Part shown: positions 17,741 to 26,174 of the stretch, in pieces | How positions within the stretch are numbered: the stretch's first letter is position 1 | Layout of the letters: every line of letters starts with the position of its first letter | Source: Paraburkholderia hospita | GTDB taxonomy: Bacteria > Pseudomonadota > Gammaproteobacteria > Burkholderiales > Burkholderiaceae | Length of the DNA: 64,000 bases | NCBI RefSeq assembly: GCF_002902965.1 | Contig: NZ_CP026106.1 | Span: 2,232,001-2,296,000 of the forward strand | Reading direction: 5' to 3' | The notes under the pieces: model-generated | Databases searched by the model: none | What the model saw: only the letters and a program-made list of their open reading frames with translations | What the model was told of the DNA's origin: nothing | Made by a program: the position numbers and the translations under genes

Positions 17741-18809
17741 TGTCTGCGACGCTGGTCGGTGTTTTTGTGTTTGCGCTGGCATCCGCGTTTGCGTTTTCTC
17801 GGCGCGGGCGGGTTGGGTGTGCTGGTCTTTTCGCTGGCATCCGCGTTTTGCCTTCGTGCTTCATGCGTCGCCTTCCGGTTTTTGCCGTTGCGCCAGCATC
17901 CGCGTTTTGCCTTCGTGCTTCAGGCGTCGCCTTCAGGTTTTAGCCGTTGCGCCAGCATTCGCGTTTTGCATTCGTGCTTCAGGCGTTGCCTTCCGGCTTT
18001 AGCCCTTGCGCTGGCATCCGCGTCATGCCTTCGCACTTCAAGCGTCGCCCCTGTGCGGGGCGGCACCTACTTTTCTTTGCCGCCGCAAAGAAAAGTAGGC
18101 AAAAGAAAGCGGCTAACACCGCCAATCCTTCTTCTTGCATGCGGGCCCCCAACGGCCCCATGCTTCACGCGGCAACGTCCTGACTCATGTTCGTTGCCAA
18201 CGCTTTGAATAAACGCCTCACCTACTTCAAACGCCCGCACTATGGATTGATGTTGGCGAACGTTTCCGGCCGCATTGCGGCAAACTGTGTGTAGGTTGTG
18301 CCGTCGTACAGAGCAGCGCTTCTACATGGAGGCACATCGTGCGCTATCGGGTCCGAAGTGATACGCGTGTGGCGCGAAGGCCTACACACAGTTCGCCGCT
18401 AAAGAACGTGGGAAATTCGATATCGCGCGCGGCGACGCGGGAGCATGAAGCGGGTGAGGCGTACAGAGAGAGCGTTGGCAACGCGCGTGAACAAGAGCGT
18501 TACCATGTGAAGGACGGGGCCGTTGGGGGCCCGCAGGCAAGAAGAAGAGTTGGCGGTGTTAGCCGCTTTCTTTTGCCTACTTTTCTTTGCGGCGGCAAAG
18601 AAAAGTAGGTGCCGCCCCGCACAGGGGCGACGCTTGAAGTGCGAAGGCGTAACGCGGATGCCAGCGAAAACCCCAACAAACCAAACCGGCCGCGCCACAA
18701 AGGCAAATCGCGGATGCCAGCGCAAAGACGAGCACACCCAACCCGCCGACACCAAACACAACCGCGGATGCGAGAGAAAAAACCAAAACCCCGCCCAGCG
18801 TCGCAGACA
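17741..18809. repeat. Large inverted-repeat element, copy B (subtype 2)
   Basis: The best-bounded copy. It starts with TGTCTGCGACGCTGG (17741-17755), 12 bases after the MFS stop codon and a run of eight Ts, and ends with the exact complement (18795-18809), 21 bases before the next start codon. Hairpins CCTACTTTTCTTTG / CAAAGAAAAGTAGG lie at 18066-18099 and 18576-18609. The core-proximal inverted repeat is 18277-18295 with 18381-18399 (one mismatch), around an 85-base core. Five GCTGGCATCCGCG-like boxes stand on the left at 58-59-base spacing and two complete plus one degenerate on the right. Total length is 1069 bases. Confidence 0.88.
17775..18065. repeat. Tandem 58-59-base units on the left flank of element B
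   Basis: GCTGGCATCCGCG or a one- to two-base variant starts at 17775, 17833, 17892, 17951 and 18010, that is at intervals of 58, 59, 59 and 59. The sequence between boxes (CGTTTTGCCTTCGTGCTTCA and a following GCGTCGCCTTC) is also repeated. The other copies carry one or two of these units on the same side. Confidence 0.88.
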
Positions 18810-18830
18810 TAGAGAAAAGGAGACACTGCA

Positions 18831-19412
18831 ATGCCAGAAACAACGATCAGCCGATACCCAGTCCCGACCCCGGGCGAATGGCCCGACGACATCCGCGCCC
18901 GGATACTGGAAGTCCAAGCCAAAGCGGGCTTCGTCCCAAACGTCTTCCTGACACTGGCCCACCGCCCGGACGAATTCCGTGCCTTCTTCGCCTACCACGA
19001 TGCCCTGATGTTAAAAGAGGGCGGCCTCACCAAAGGCGAGCGCGAAATGATCGTAGTCGCAACGAGCGCCGTCAACAACTGCCTCTACTGCGTAGTAGCG
19101 CACGGCGCAATCCTGCGCATCTACGAAAAGCAACCGTTGCTAGCGGATCAACTAGCCGTGAATCACCGCAAAGCCGACATCACGCCACGCCAAAAAGCGA
19201 TGCTAGATTTCGCGCTAAAGGTATGCCGCGACTCGGCATCCACCAACGACGAAGATTTCAACACACTGCGCACGCACGGCTTCAGCGACGCCGACATCTG
19301 GGACATCGCCGCCATCACCGCATTCTTCGGCCTGTCGAACCGCATGGCAAACGTCATCTCAATGCGCCCCAACGACGAGTTCTACCTGATGGGCCGCATC
19401 CCACGCGAATAA
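18831..19412 (+). CDS. Peroxidase-related protein with carboxymuconolactone decarboxylase (AhpD-like) domain
   Basis: 193 residues starting MPETTISRYP, with AAAGGAGA upstream. The AhpD-type redox motif NNCLYCVVAH (C-x-x-C plus a histidine three residues on, about residues 82-91) is intact, so thiol peroxidase-like chemistry is possible; the family is named uncharacterised peroxidase-related enzymes. The 5' half uses unusually many A- and C-ending codons, including CTA and GTA that are rare elsewhere in the window, and this matches the composition bias on the right side of inverted-repeat elements. Its promoter must lie within or at the edge of element B. Confidence 0.87.
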   Translation: MPETTISRYPVPTPGEWPDDIRARILEVQAKAGFVPNVFLTLAHRPDEFRAFFAYHDALMLKEGGLTKGEREMIVVATSAVNNCLYCVVAHGAILRIYEKQPLLADQLAVNHRKADITPRQKAMLDFALKVCRDSASTNDEDFNTLRTHGFSDADIWDIAAITAFFGLSNRMANVISMRPNDEFYLMGRIPRE

Positions 19413-19428
19413 GAGTCAAACAGGAGCA

Positions 19429-22263
19429 CTACTGCTCCATCGCCCGCGAGCGCGGCGCCAGCGGCGACGACATCAGCGCGTCCAGCGACATCGGCCGCGC
19501 CAGGTGATACCCCTGCCCGTGCGCCGCGCCGATCGTGCGCAACAGTTCGAGCGTCGGCTGATCCTCGATGCCCTCGGCGACCACCGTCAGCTCCAGCGAT
19601 TCCGCCATCCGCACGATCGCGCGCACAATCGCGCGGCTGCGCGCGCTCTGCGTCAATTCGAGCACAAACGACTTGTCGATCTTCAAACCGCTGAATCGAT
19701 ACTGGTGCACATAGCTCAATGAAGAAAACCCCGTGCCGAAATCGTCGAGCACGACGCACATGCCGTTATCCGCGAGGCTTTGCATCGTCGTGCGCGCAAG
19801 GTCCGGCTCGGCAACGAGTGCGCCCTCCGTCAGTTCGAGCGAAATGCGCGAAGGATGCACGCCATAGCGCTTCAACAGTTCGAGCAGTTCGTCCGCGAAC
19901 TCAGGGCGCGTGATGCTATAGCTCGACAGATTCACCTGCACGGGCGGCCAGTCGACATGCTCCGGCTGCGCGAGAATCTCCGCCACGCGCGTGAGCATAT
20001 ACATGTCCAGACGCCCGATCAGCTTCAGCCCGTCCACCGCGGGCAGGAAACGCCCCGGCGCCCAGACCTCGCCGTTCGGCTGCTGCCAGCGGATCAACGC
20101 CTCCAGCGCGACGAGCTGGCCGCTGCCGATATCGACGATAGGCTGGAAATACGGCACCAGCTCGTCATCGCGCTTGAGCGCATTGCGCAGCGCGCCCTCC
20201 GTTTCGATCTGATCCGACAGCTCACGGCGCATCTGGTGGTTGAACACCGCGAAGCTGTCGCGGCCGCGATTCTTCACGCGGTACATCGCGGCATCGGCGT
20301 CGCGCAGCAGGTCGGCGGGCTCGCGGTGATGCGCGCTGTCCGCGCTCACCACACCGACGCTGCATGACGTGAACACCGTCTGCTCGCCGATGTTGAACGG
20401 CGTATCGAAAGCCGCAAGAATGCGCTCCGCAAGCGACAACACCGTTTGCAGGTTCGCGCCCGGCACGACGACGGCGAACTCGTCGCCGCCCAGACGCGCG
20501 AGCAGATCGTCGCGCCGCAAGCATTCGCGCAGACGCCCGGCCACGTCGACGAGCAATGCATCGCCGAACAGATGGCCGAGACTGTCGTTGACGACCTTGA
20601 AGCGGTCGAGGTCGATGAACAGCACCGACAACGGATCGCCGCGCTTGCTGTAGCCATGCCACGCCGCTTCGAGCCGCTCGTACAGATGCGAGCGGTTCGG
20701 CAGGCCCGTCAGCGCGTCGTGATAGTTCTCGTGCAACAGCCGCGCATTGGCCGCGTCGAGTTCCTGCGTGCGCGCCAGCACGCGCGCTTCGAGTTCGAGA
20801 TTCGCCGCATGCTGCGCTTCCGCGACGCGCCGTCGCGACAGCGCTGTATCGATGTGGCGCGACACGAAGGTCAGCAGTTCCTGATCGCGCCTGTCGTAAC
20901 GCACGCTCGACGAATAGCTCTGCACGACAAGCACGCCGCGCACCACGCTGCCGTCGAAGAGCGGCACGCCAAGCCACGAGCGCAAGCGGATGTTCTCGGT
21001 GTCCAGCATGATCTCGCCCGCCTCGACGAGACGCACGGCGTCGCTGGTGTCGAGCAGGCAAGGCACGCGTTGGCGGATCACATACTCGGTCAGCCCGCGC
21101 TCGCGACGGCGCGGTACAGGCACATCGTGCTGCGTTTCGTCGATGTAATACGGAAACGACACTTCCGCCGTCGCGGGTTCGAACAACGCGATATAGAAGT
21201 TCTTCGCATACAGCAGCCCGCCGACGATCGCATGCAGGCTGCGAAAGAACTTGCCGATATCGACGGATTGGCTCGACAGCTCGGCGATCTCAAACAACGC
21301 TGCCTGCAGGTGTTGCGCGCGCTCGCGCTCGGCGATTTCCGCGCGCAGCGTGTCGTTCAGCCGCGACAGCTCGGCCGTGCGGCGCGCCACTTCGGCTTCG
21401 AGGCCGACGCGGTGCAGAATGCGGTCGAGCGCCATCGCCACGTGCCGCGCGACAACGAGAAACAGCGCGCGGTCCTCGGCGCTATAGATGCGCGACGCAT
21501 CGTAGACCTGCATCGTCACCATGCCGAACACTTCGTCCGAGGCGTTTTTCAGCGGCGCGCCCATCCAGAACTTCGGACGGTGCCCGACGCAGTAAAAGCG
21601 CCCCGTCGCGGCCGCGTCGATGATGCCCTTCTCGTCGATCAGCAACGGCTGGCCCGTGGTCAGGACGTAACCCGTGAGCGACAGGCGTTCGGGGTCGACC
21701 ATGTCCATGTGATTCGTATCGACGGCTTCGGTGTCGATCAGGTCGATGTAATACGGATACGTGACGGCGCCCGTTTCGCCGTCGTAGAGCGCGAGATAGA
21801 AGTTCTCCGCGTCGATCAGCGTGCCGAGACGCTCGTGAATGGCCTGCAGGAACTCGCCGCGCTCGCTGATCGAACTCGCGAGATACGCGATGTCGTACAG
21901 CACGCGCTGCACGTTTTGCGCGCGCACCAGCGCATCGGCCTGCATCTGTTCGCCGATCGCGCGCGCGAGCGCGGTAAAGGCGGGATCCGATGCGAACGAC
22001 GCGGGCGCGAGCAGCCAGCCGAGCGCGAGGTCGCTGCGGCCCGTCGGCCACGCGAACCAGCCGCGCTCCACGCAGGCGTCGTGCAGCATCGCGGGCACGA
22101 TCGCGCGCGGCCAGTCGAAGCGCGTTGCGCCTTCGCGCACCAGTTCGAGATGCTGTCCCGCGCGATACCACGCCCACGGCACGCCGCGCGCCTCCACCGC
22201 GCGCGCCGCCTCGTCGATCGATTGCGACCTCGTCCCGCCTGCCGACAGATCGGCATTCCACAT
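19429..22263 (-). CDS. GAF-GAF-GGDEF-EAL cyclic-di-GMP signalling protein
   Basis: 944 residues, cytoplasmic by lack of membrane segments. Two GAF-type sensor regions occupy about residues 110-270 and 310-470, joined by a coiled-coil-like stretch (EVARRTAELSRLNDTLRAEI). A GGDEF domain follows with the intact signature RLGGDEF (about residue 590), then an EAL domain with EALIRW (about 720) and the conserved LDDFGTGFSSLSYV and KIDKSFV. Both catalytic signatures look complete, so the protein could both make and degrade c-di-GMP; which dominates cannot be told. It lies convergent to the CMD-domain gene and divergent from a cupin gene. Confidence 0.93.
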   Translation of the reverse strand: MWNADLSAGGTRSQSIDEAARAVEARGVPWAWYRAGQHLELVREGATRFDWPRAIVPAMLHDACVERGWFAWPTGRSDLALGWLLAPASFASDPAFTALARAIGEQMQADALVRAQNVQRVLYDIAYLASSISERGEFLQAIHERLGTLIDAENFYLALYDGETGAVTYPYYIDLIDTEAVDTNHMDMVDPERLSLTGYVLTTGQPLLIDEKGIIDAAATGRFYCVGHRPKFWMGAPLKNASDEVFGMVTMQVYDASRIYSAEDRALFLVVARHVAMALDRILHRVGLEAEVARRTAELSRLNDTLRAEIAERERAQHLQAALFEIAELSSQSVDIGKFFRSLHAIVGGLLYAKNFYIALFEPATAEVSFPYYIDETQHDVPVPRRRERGLTEYVIRQRVPCLLDTSDAVRLVEAGEIMLDTENIRLRSWLGVPLFDGSVVRGVLVVQSYSSSVRYDRRDQELLTFVSRHIDTALSRRRVAEAQHAANLELEARVLARTQELDAANARLLHENYHDALTGLPNRSHLYERLEAAWHGYSKRGDPLSVLFIDLDRFKVVNDSLGHLFGDALLVDVAGRLRECLRRDDLLARLGGDEFAVVVPGANLQTVLSLAERILAAFDTPFNIGEQTVFTSCSVGVVSADSAHHREPADLLRDADAAMYRVKNRGRDSFAVFNHQMRRELSDQIETEGALRNALKRDDELVPYFQPIVDIGSGQLVALEALIRWQQPNGEVWAPGRFLPAVDGLKLIGRLDMYMLTRVAEILAQPEHVDWPPVQVNLSSYSITRPEFADELLELLKRYGVHPSRISLELTEGALVAEPDLARTTMQSLADNGMCVVLDDFGTGFSSLSYVHQYRFSGLKIDKSFVLELTQSARSRAIVRAIVRMAESLELTVVAEGIEDQPTLELLRTIGAAHGQGYHLARPMSLDALMSSPLAPRSRAMEQ

Positions 22264-22525
22264 AAATCAGCCCTCGTGCCGTCCCGTGATTGTGTTGCGC
22301 CTTGAACCGTTATATCGACGTAAGCAACAGCAAACTTAATGTATCTGGCCCGCAAAAAAAATGCCTCAAGCACACGAAAACGTTTGCTTGAAGATTTTTC
22401 GGATGCGGTTTTGCCCTGATTGCCGCGGGATGGGATTTGCTGTTTAGCTGACGTCCGCGCCGCCCACGCGAGGCGATCTTTCGATTCGCATGCACGGCGC
22501 ATCAGCATCAGTTCGAGGAGCAGAC

Positions 22526-23068
22526 ATGCAAGCACATACGAGGGGCGCGGTGCACGCGGACGTTTTCCGGCTCGGCCCGCGCGACTGGGTGCCGAACAAT
22601 GCGCATCTCCCCGTCATCCTGTATCGGGACGTGCTGGACGGCGACGGCTCAGGCGACGGAGAGCGGCTCGCCGACGCGTTCGAAGCGATGTTCCAGCGCA
22701 ACGGCTGGCCGCCGAAATGGCGCAACGGCATCTTCGACTATCACCACTTCCATTCGTCGGCGCATGAAGTGCTCGGCATCGCCGGGGGCGCGGCGGATGT
22801 GATACTGGGCGGTCCGGGCGGCCGCGTCGTGCATCTGGAAGCGGGCGACGTGATCCTGTTGCCGGCGGGCACCGGGCATTGCCTCGAATCGTCGAGCGGG
22901 CCGCTCAATGTAATCGGCGCGTATCCGCCGGGCCAGCAATGGGACATCCGCCGCGACGCATTGACGGGTAAGGAACGCGCCGCGATGGAAGCCCTGCCGT
23001 TTCCGCACAGCGACCCTGTGCGCGGCGCACAGGGTCCGTTGATCGAGCACTGGCTGAACGAGGCGTGA
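22526..23068 (+). CDS. Cupin-domain protein (YjlB-like)
   Basis: 180 residues from the ATG at 22526, preceded by CGAGGAG at a good distance. A single cupin barrel is visible: HHFHSSAHEVLGIAGG (first metal-binding motif, about residues 72-87) and LEAGDVILLPAGTGH (second motif, about 103-117). The histidines needed for a metal are present. Its catalytic role, if any, is unknown. The gene is divergent from the GGDEF-EAL gene and convergent with an ABC permease gene. Confidence 0.82.
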   Translation: MQAHTRGAVHADVFRLGPRDWVPNNAHLPVILYRDVLDGDGSGDGERLADAFEAMFQRNGWPPKWRNGIFDYHHFHSSAHEVLGIAGGAADVILGGPGGRVVHLEAGDVILLPAGTGHCLESSSGPLNVIGAYPPGQQWDIRRDALTGKERAAMEALPFPHSDPVRGAQGPLIEHWLNEA

Positions 23069-23107
23069 GCGTTGTCAGCGCCGGCGTTGCATCGTCATGG
23101 TGCAGCG

Positions 23108-23986
23108 TCAGTGCTGCACGCCCCAGCGGCGCACGGTCACGCGCTCCAGCGTGTCGAACACCAGATGCTCGACGAGCAGGCCGATCGCGATGACGGCGGC
23201 GAGTCCCGCGAACACGCGGTCGGTGTAGAGCTCGTTGCGGTTCTGGAAGATGTACCAGCCAAGTCCGCCGTTGCCGCTGCTCGCGCCGAACACGAGTTCG
23301 GCGGCGATCAGCGTGCGCCATGCGAAGGCCCAGCCGACCCGCAGGCCTGCGAGGATAGACGGCAGCGCCGCGGGCACGAGGATCAGCACGACATGGCGCA
23401 AGCCCGTCAGCCCATAGTTGCGGCCCGCCATCCGCAAGGTCGCGGGCACGGCGCGAAAACCCGAATATGTGTTCAGCGCGAGCGGCCACAGCACGGCATG
23501 CACGAGCACGAACAACAGGCTGCCCGTACCGAGACCGAACCACAGCAGCGCGAGCGGCAGCAAGGCGATCGACGGCAACGGATTGAACATCGCGGTGAGC
23601 ATCGACAGCAGATCGCGGCCGATGCGCGTCGACACGGCGAGCGATGTCAGCACGAACGCGAGTGCGACGCCGAGCAGGTAGCCGCGCAACAGCACAGACA
23701 TCGACACGGCTGTTTTCTGCAGCAGTTCGCCCGACGCGATGCCTTGCACGAACGCCAGGAACGTCGCGCCGAAGGTCGGCAGCAGCAGGTCGTTGTCGAT
23801 TGCGCGCGCAGCGATTTCCCAGATGGCGATCAGCACGATCGCGATGATCGTCTTGCTCAGCCACGACTGGTTCGCAAGGCGCCGCGCGAGCGGCAACGGC
23901 GCTTCGACGGCGAGATCACCGACGGGTTCGAGCGGCCGCTCGTATTCGGCCCGCACGGGCGGCAACAAGGTGGAAGGCGTGCTCAT
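23108..23986 (-). CDS. ABC transporter permease of the nitrate/sulfonate/taurine type (SsuC/TauC-like)
   Basis: 292 residues with about six membrane helices and the BPD_transp_1 signature (RHVVLILVPAALPSILAGLRVGWAFAW, near residue 195). The cytoplasmic N-terminal 50 residues are polar. It is the last gene of the cluster, overlapping the ATPase gene by four bases (ATGA), and forms the membrane channel with the ATPase at 23983 and the binding protein at 25079. The TauD-type dioxygenase at the head of the cluster makes an organosulfur substrate most likely. Confidence 0.9.
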   Translation of the reverse strand: MSTPSTLLPPVRAEYERPLEPVGDLAVEAPLPLARRLANQSWLSKTIIAIVLIAIWEIAARAIDNDLLLPTFGATFLAFVQGIASGELLQKTAVSMSVLLRGYLLGVALAFVLTSLAVSTRIGRDLLSMLTAMFNPLPSIALLPLALLWFGLGTGSLLFVLVHAVLWPLALNTYSGFRAVPATLRMAGRNYGLTGLRHVVLILVPAALPSILAGLRVGWAFAWRTLIAAELVFGASSGNGGLGWYIFQNRNELYTDRVFAGLAAVIAIGLLVEHLVFDTLERVTVRRWGVQH

Positions 23987-24819
23987 CGGGCGGACTCCGT
24001 CTCTTCGAACAGCAGCCGATGGATCTGCGCGACGCGGTGCTGGAAGTCGCTGCGGCCCAAGCTGTCCTGCGTGTACTGGTGGCTGTTGAGTTCGGCGCGC
24101 ACGCGTCCCGGATGCGGCGACAGCAGCAGAATCCGGCTACCGACAATCAGCGCTTCCTCGATCGAATGCGTGACGAACAGCAGCGTGAAGCGCACTTCTT
24201 CCCACAGGCGCAACAACTCTTCCTGCATCTTGCGGCGCGTGAGCGCATCGAGCGCAGCAAACGGCTCGTCCATCAGCAGCACGCGCGGCTGCATCGCGAG
24301 CGCGCGCGCAATCGCGACGCGCTGCTTCATGCCGCCTGACAGCGTGTGCGGATACGCATCGGCGAACTGCGCAAGGCCGACCTTGTCGAGATAATGCTGC
24401 GCGCGTTCTTTCGCTTCGGCGCGGCTCAGCTTCTTTGCCGCGCGCAACGGGAATGCAATGTTCTCTAGCACCGTCTTCCAGGGCGGCAGTTGATCGAACT
24501 CCTGGAACACGACGATGCGATCCGCGCCTGGTTCGCGCACCGTTTCGCCGTCGAGCGTGATCGTGCCCGAGGCCGGCTTGATGAATCCGCCGACGGCTTT
24601 CAGCAAGGTCGACTTGCCGCAGCCCGACGGGCCCAGCAGCACGAAACGGTCGCCGCCATACACGTCGAAGCTGACGTCGTGCGTAGCGCGCACCACGCGT
24701 TCGCGCGTGCGGTATTCGAGGCTCACGCGATCGACGGCAAGCAGGCGGCTCGAATGCGCCGGCTCGCTTGCCTGCGTGGCGGAAGTTTCAGGGAAAAGCA
24801 CGGAAGGATTCGCGACCAT
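23983..24819 (-). CDS. ABC transporter ATP-binding protein (SsuB/TauB-like)
   Basis: 278 residues from the ATG at 24819, which has AAAGGAGCGC upstream; the open frame extends further upstream without a supported start. Walker A is GPSGCGKST (about residue 63), the Q-loop lies in VFQEFDQLPPW, the signature is LSGGMKQR, Walker B LLMDEPFAALD and the switch histidine VTHS. It powers sulfonate or related anion import with the permease encoded immediately downstream. The 259-base gap to the binding-protein gene contains a terminator hairpin at 25032, so ATPase and permease may be expressed at a lower level than the binding protein. Confidence 0.92.
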   Translation of the reverse strand: MVANPSVLFPETSATQASEPAHSSRLLAVDRVSLEYRTRERVVRATHDVSFDVYGGDRFVLLGPSGCGKSTLLKAVGGFIKPASGTITLDGETVREPGADRIVVFQEFDQLPPWKTVLENIAFPLRAAKKLSRAEAKERAQHYLDKVGLAQFADAYPHTLSGGMKQRVAIARALAMQPRVLLMDEPFAALDALTRRKMQEELLRLWEEVRFTLLFVTHSIEEALIVGSRILLLSPHPGRVRAELNSHQYTQDSLGRSDFQHRVAQIHRLLFEETESAR

Positions 24820-25031
24820 TAGCGCGCTCCTTTGAGTTGAACTGCGTGCGAAATGACTCTCACGATGACGACACCGCATAAGCAAAACGACAACATACGG
24901 TGAGCCTTCGCAAAGACCAACCAATGAATGTAGATATTCAATGCGCTCTGATGCATAAGCGACGTAAATCGCGCTATGACCGCCGTCGCGTCTTGTTTAG
25001 CAGCGTGATTTCACTCGCGCCAGAAACAGAA

Positions 25032-25057
25032 AAACCCGCTGGGATAGCGGGTTTTTT
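25032..25057. terminator. Hairpin terminator or attenuator between binding-protein and ATPase genes
   Basis: A nine-base stem (AAACCCGCT / AGCGGGTTT) with a five-base loop is flanked by A and T runs on both sides, so it can work in either direction. It lies 22 bases after the stop of the minus-strand binding-protein gene and probably ends most of its transcripts while allowing some readthrough. Confidence 0.75.
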
Positions 25058-25078
25058 GCGTATCGAACGTGGCAGCGG

Positions 25079-26131
25079 TCAGCTTCCGGCCGCCGTCGCC
25101 GGATCGTCGAAGAAGTAGTCTTTCCACGACTTCGGTTCGTTGCGAATCGCGCCGACGCGATACATGAACTGCGCAAGCGCGAACGTGTTTTGCGGTGCGA
25201 CCTTGAATTGCACCTGCGGATTGCGGATCACCGAGAGCAGCAGATTGCGATCCGTCTTCGCCTGATTCACACGAATGTAGATATCGGCGGCGGCTTCCGG
25301 ATTCGCCGTGATGAATTGCGCAGCATCGGCAAGCCCGTTGACGAACGCGCGATACGTCTTCGGGTTCTCGCTACGGAATTTCTCCGTCGCATAGAGCACG
25401 GTCGCCGAACTCGGTCCGCCCAGCACATCGTATGAATTCAGCACGATGTGCGCTTTCGGATTCGCGGCCAGTTCCTGCTCCTGAAACGGCGGATTGCCGA
25501 AGTGCCCTGTGATTTCCGTGCCGCCCGCGATGATCGCAGCCGCTGCATCGGGATGCGGCACGGCCTGCGTGAGCTTGTCGAGACGGTTGTACTCCTTGTC
25601 GCCCCACCGCTTCGCGGCCGCGAACTGCAACACGCGCGATTGCACCGACACCGTAACGGCCGGCAGCGCGATGCGGTCCTTGTCGGTGAAGTCGGCAATC
25701 GTCTTCACGTTCGGGTTATTCGACACGAGGTAATACGGCAGATTGCCGAGCGACGCGACGCCCTTCACATTCTGCTTGCCATGCGTGCGATCCCAGATCG
25801 TGAGCAGCGGACCGACACCTGCGCCCGCGACGTCGACCGAGCCCGACAGCAGCGCGTCGTTCACGGCCGAACCGCCCGACAGCTTCACCCAGTCGACCTT
25901 GATGTCGAGCCCTTCCTTGTGCCCTTCTTTCTCGATGAACTTCTGGTCGCGCGCGACGTTCAGCAACAGATAGACAATGCCGAACTGTTCGGCAACACGG
26001 ATCTGGCCTTCAGCGTGCGCGTCGAGCGACACGCCCAGACTGGCTGCGCCGAGCGACACAGCAAGCAACGTCGAAACGAAACGGCGAGCGAAAGACGGCC
26101 GCGCTGCGGCCGGTCGAAATGAAAACGGCAT
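25079..26131 (-). CDS. ABC transporter periplasmic binding protein (NitT/TauT, sulfonate-type)
   Basis: 350 residues with an N-terminal export signal (basic start, LLAVSLGAASLGVSLDAHA, cleavage near residue 40). The mature protein has the two-lobed SsuA/TauA-like pattern: VAEQFGIVYLLLNVA, LSGGSAVNDALLSGSVDVAGAGVGP and GHFGNPPFQEQEL. It captures the substrate in the periplasm for the permease/ATPase pair. It lies 43 bases after the TauD-type dioxygenase gene and is followed by a hairpin, which would favour high expression, as expected for a binding protein. Confidence 0.9.
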   Translation of the reverse strand: MPFSFRPAAARPSFARRFVSTLLAVSLGAASLGVSLDAHAEGQIRVAEQFGIVYLLLNVARDQKFIEKEGHKEGLDIKVDWVKLSGGSAVNDALLSGSVDVAGAGVGPLLTIWDRTHGKQNVKGVASLGNLPYYLVSNNPNVKTIADFTDKDRIALPAVTVSVQSRVLQFAAAKRWGDKEYNRLDKLTQAVPHPDAAAAIIAGGTEITGHFGNPPFQEQELAANPKAHIVLNSYDVLGGPSSATVLYATEKFRSENPKTYRAFVNGLADAAQFITANPEAAADIYIRVNQAKTDRNLLLSVIRNPQVQFKVAPQNTFALAQFMYRVGAIRNEPKSWKDYFFDDPATAAGS

Positions 26132-26174
26132 CGGAACTCCGAGTGTCGGAAAACGGAAATGAGGACTGCGCGGA

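Noticed and set aside
17741..18809. Element B as an insertion sequence
   Set aside because: It has terminal inverted sequences but no transposase frame and no visible target duplication; the internal symmetry is far greater than in any IS.
22366..22391. A seven-base inverted repeat (TCAAGCA / TGCTTGA) followed by a short T run, as a terminator
   Set aside because: No gene ends there on either strand; it lies between divergent promoters, so it is at most an operator and the stem is short.
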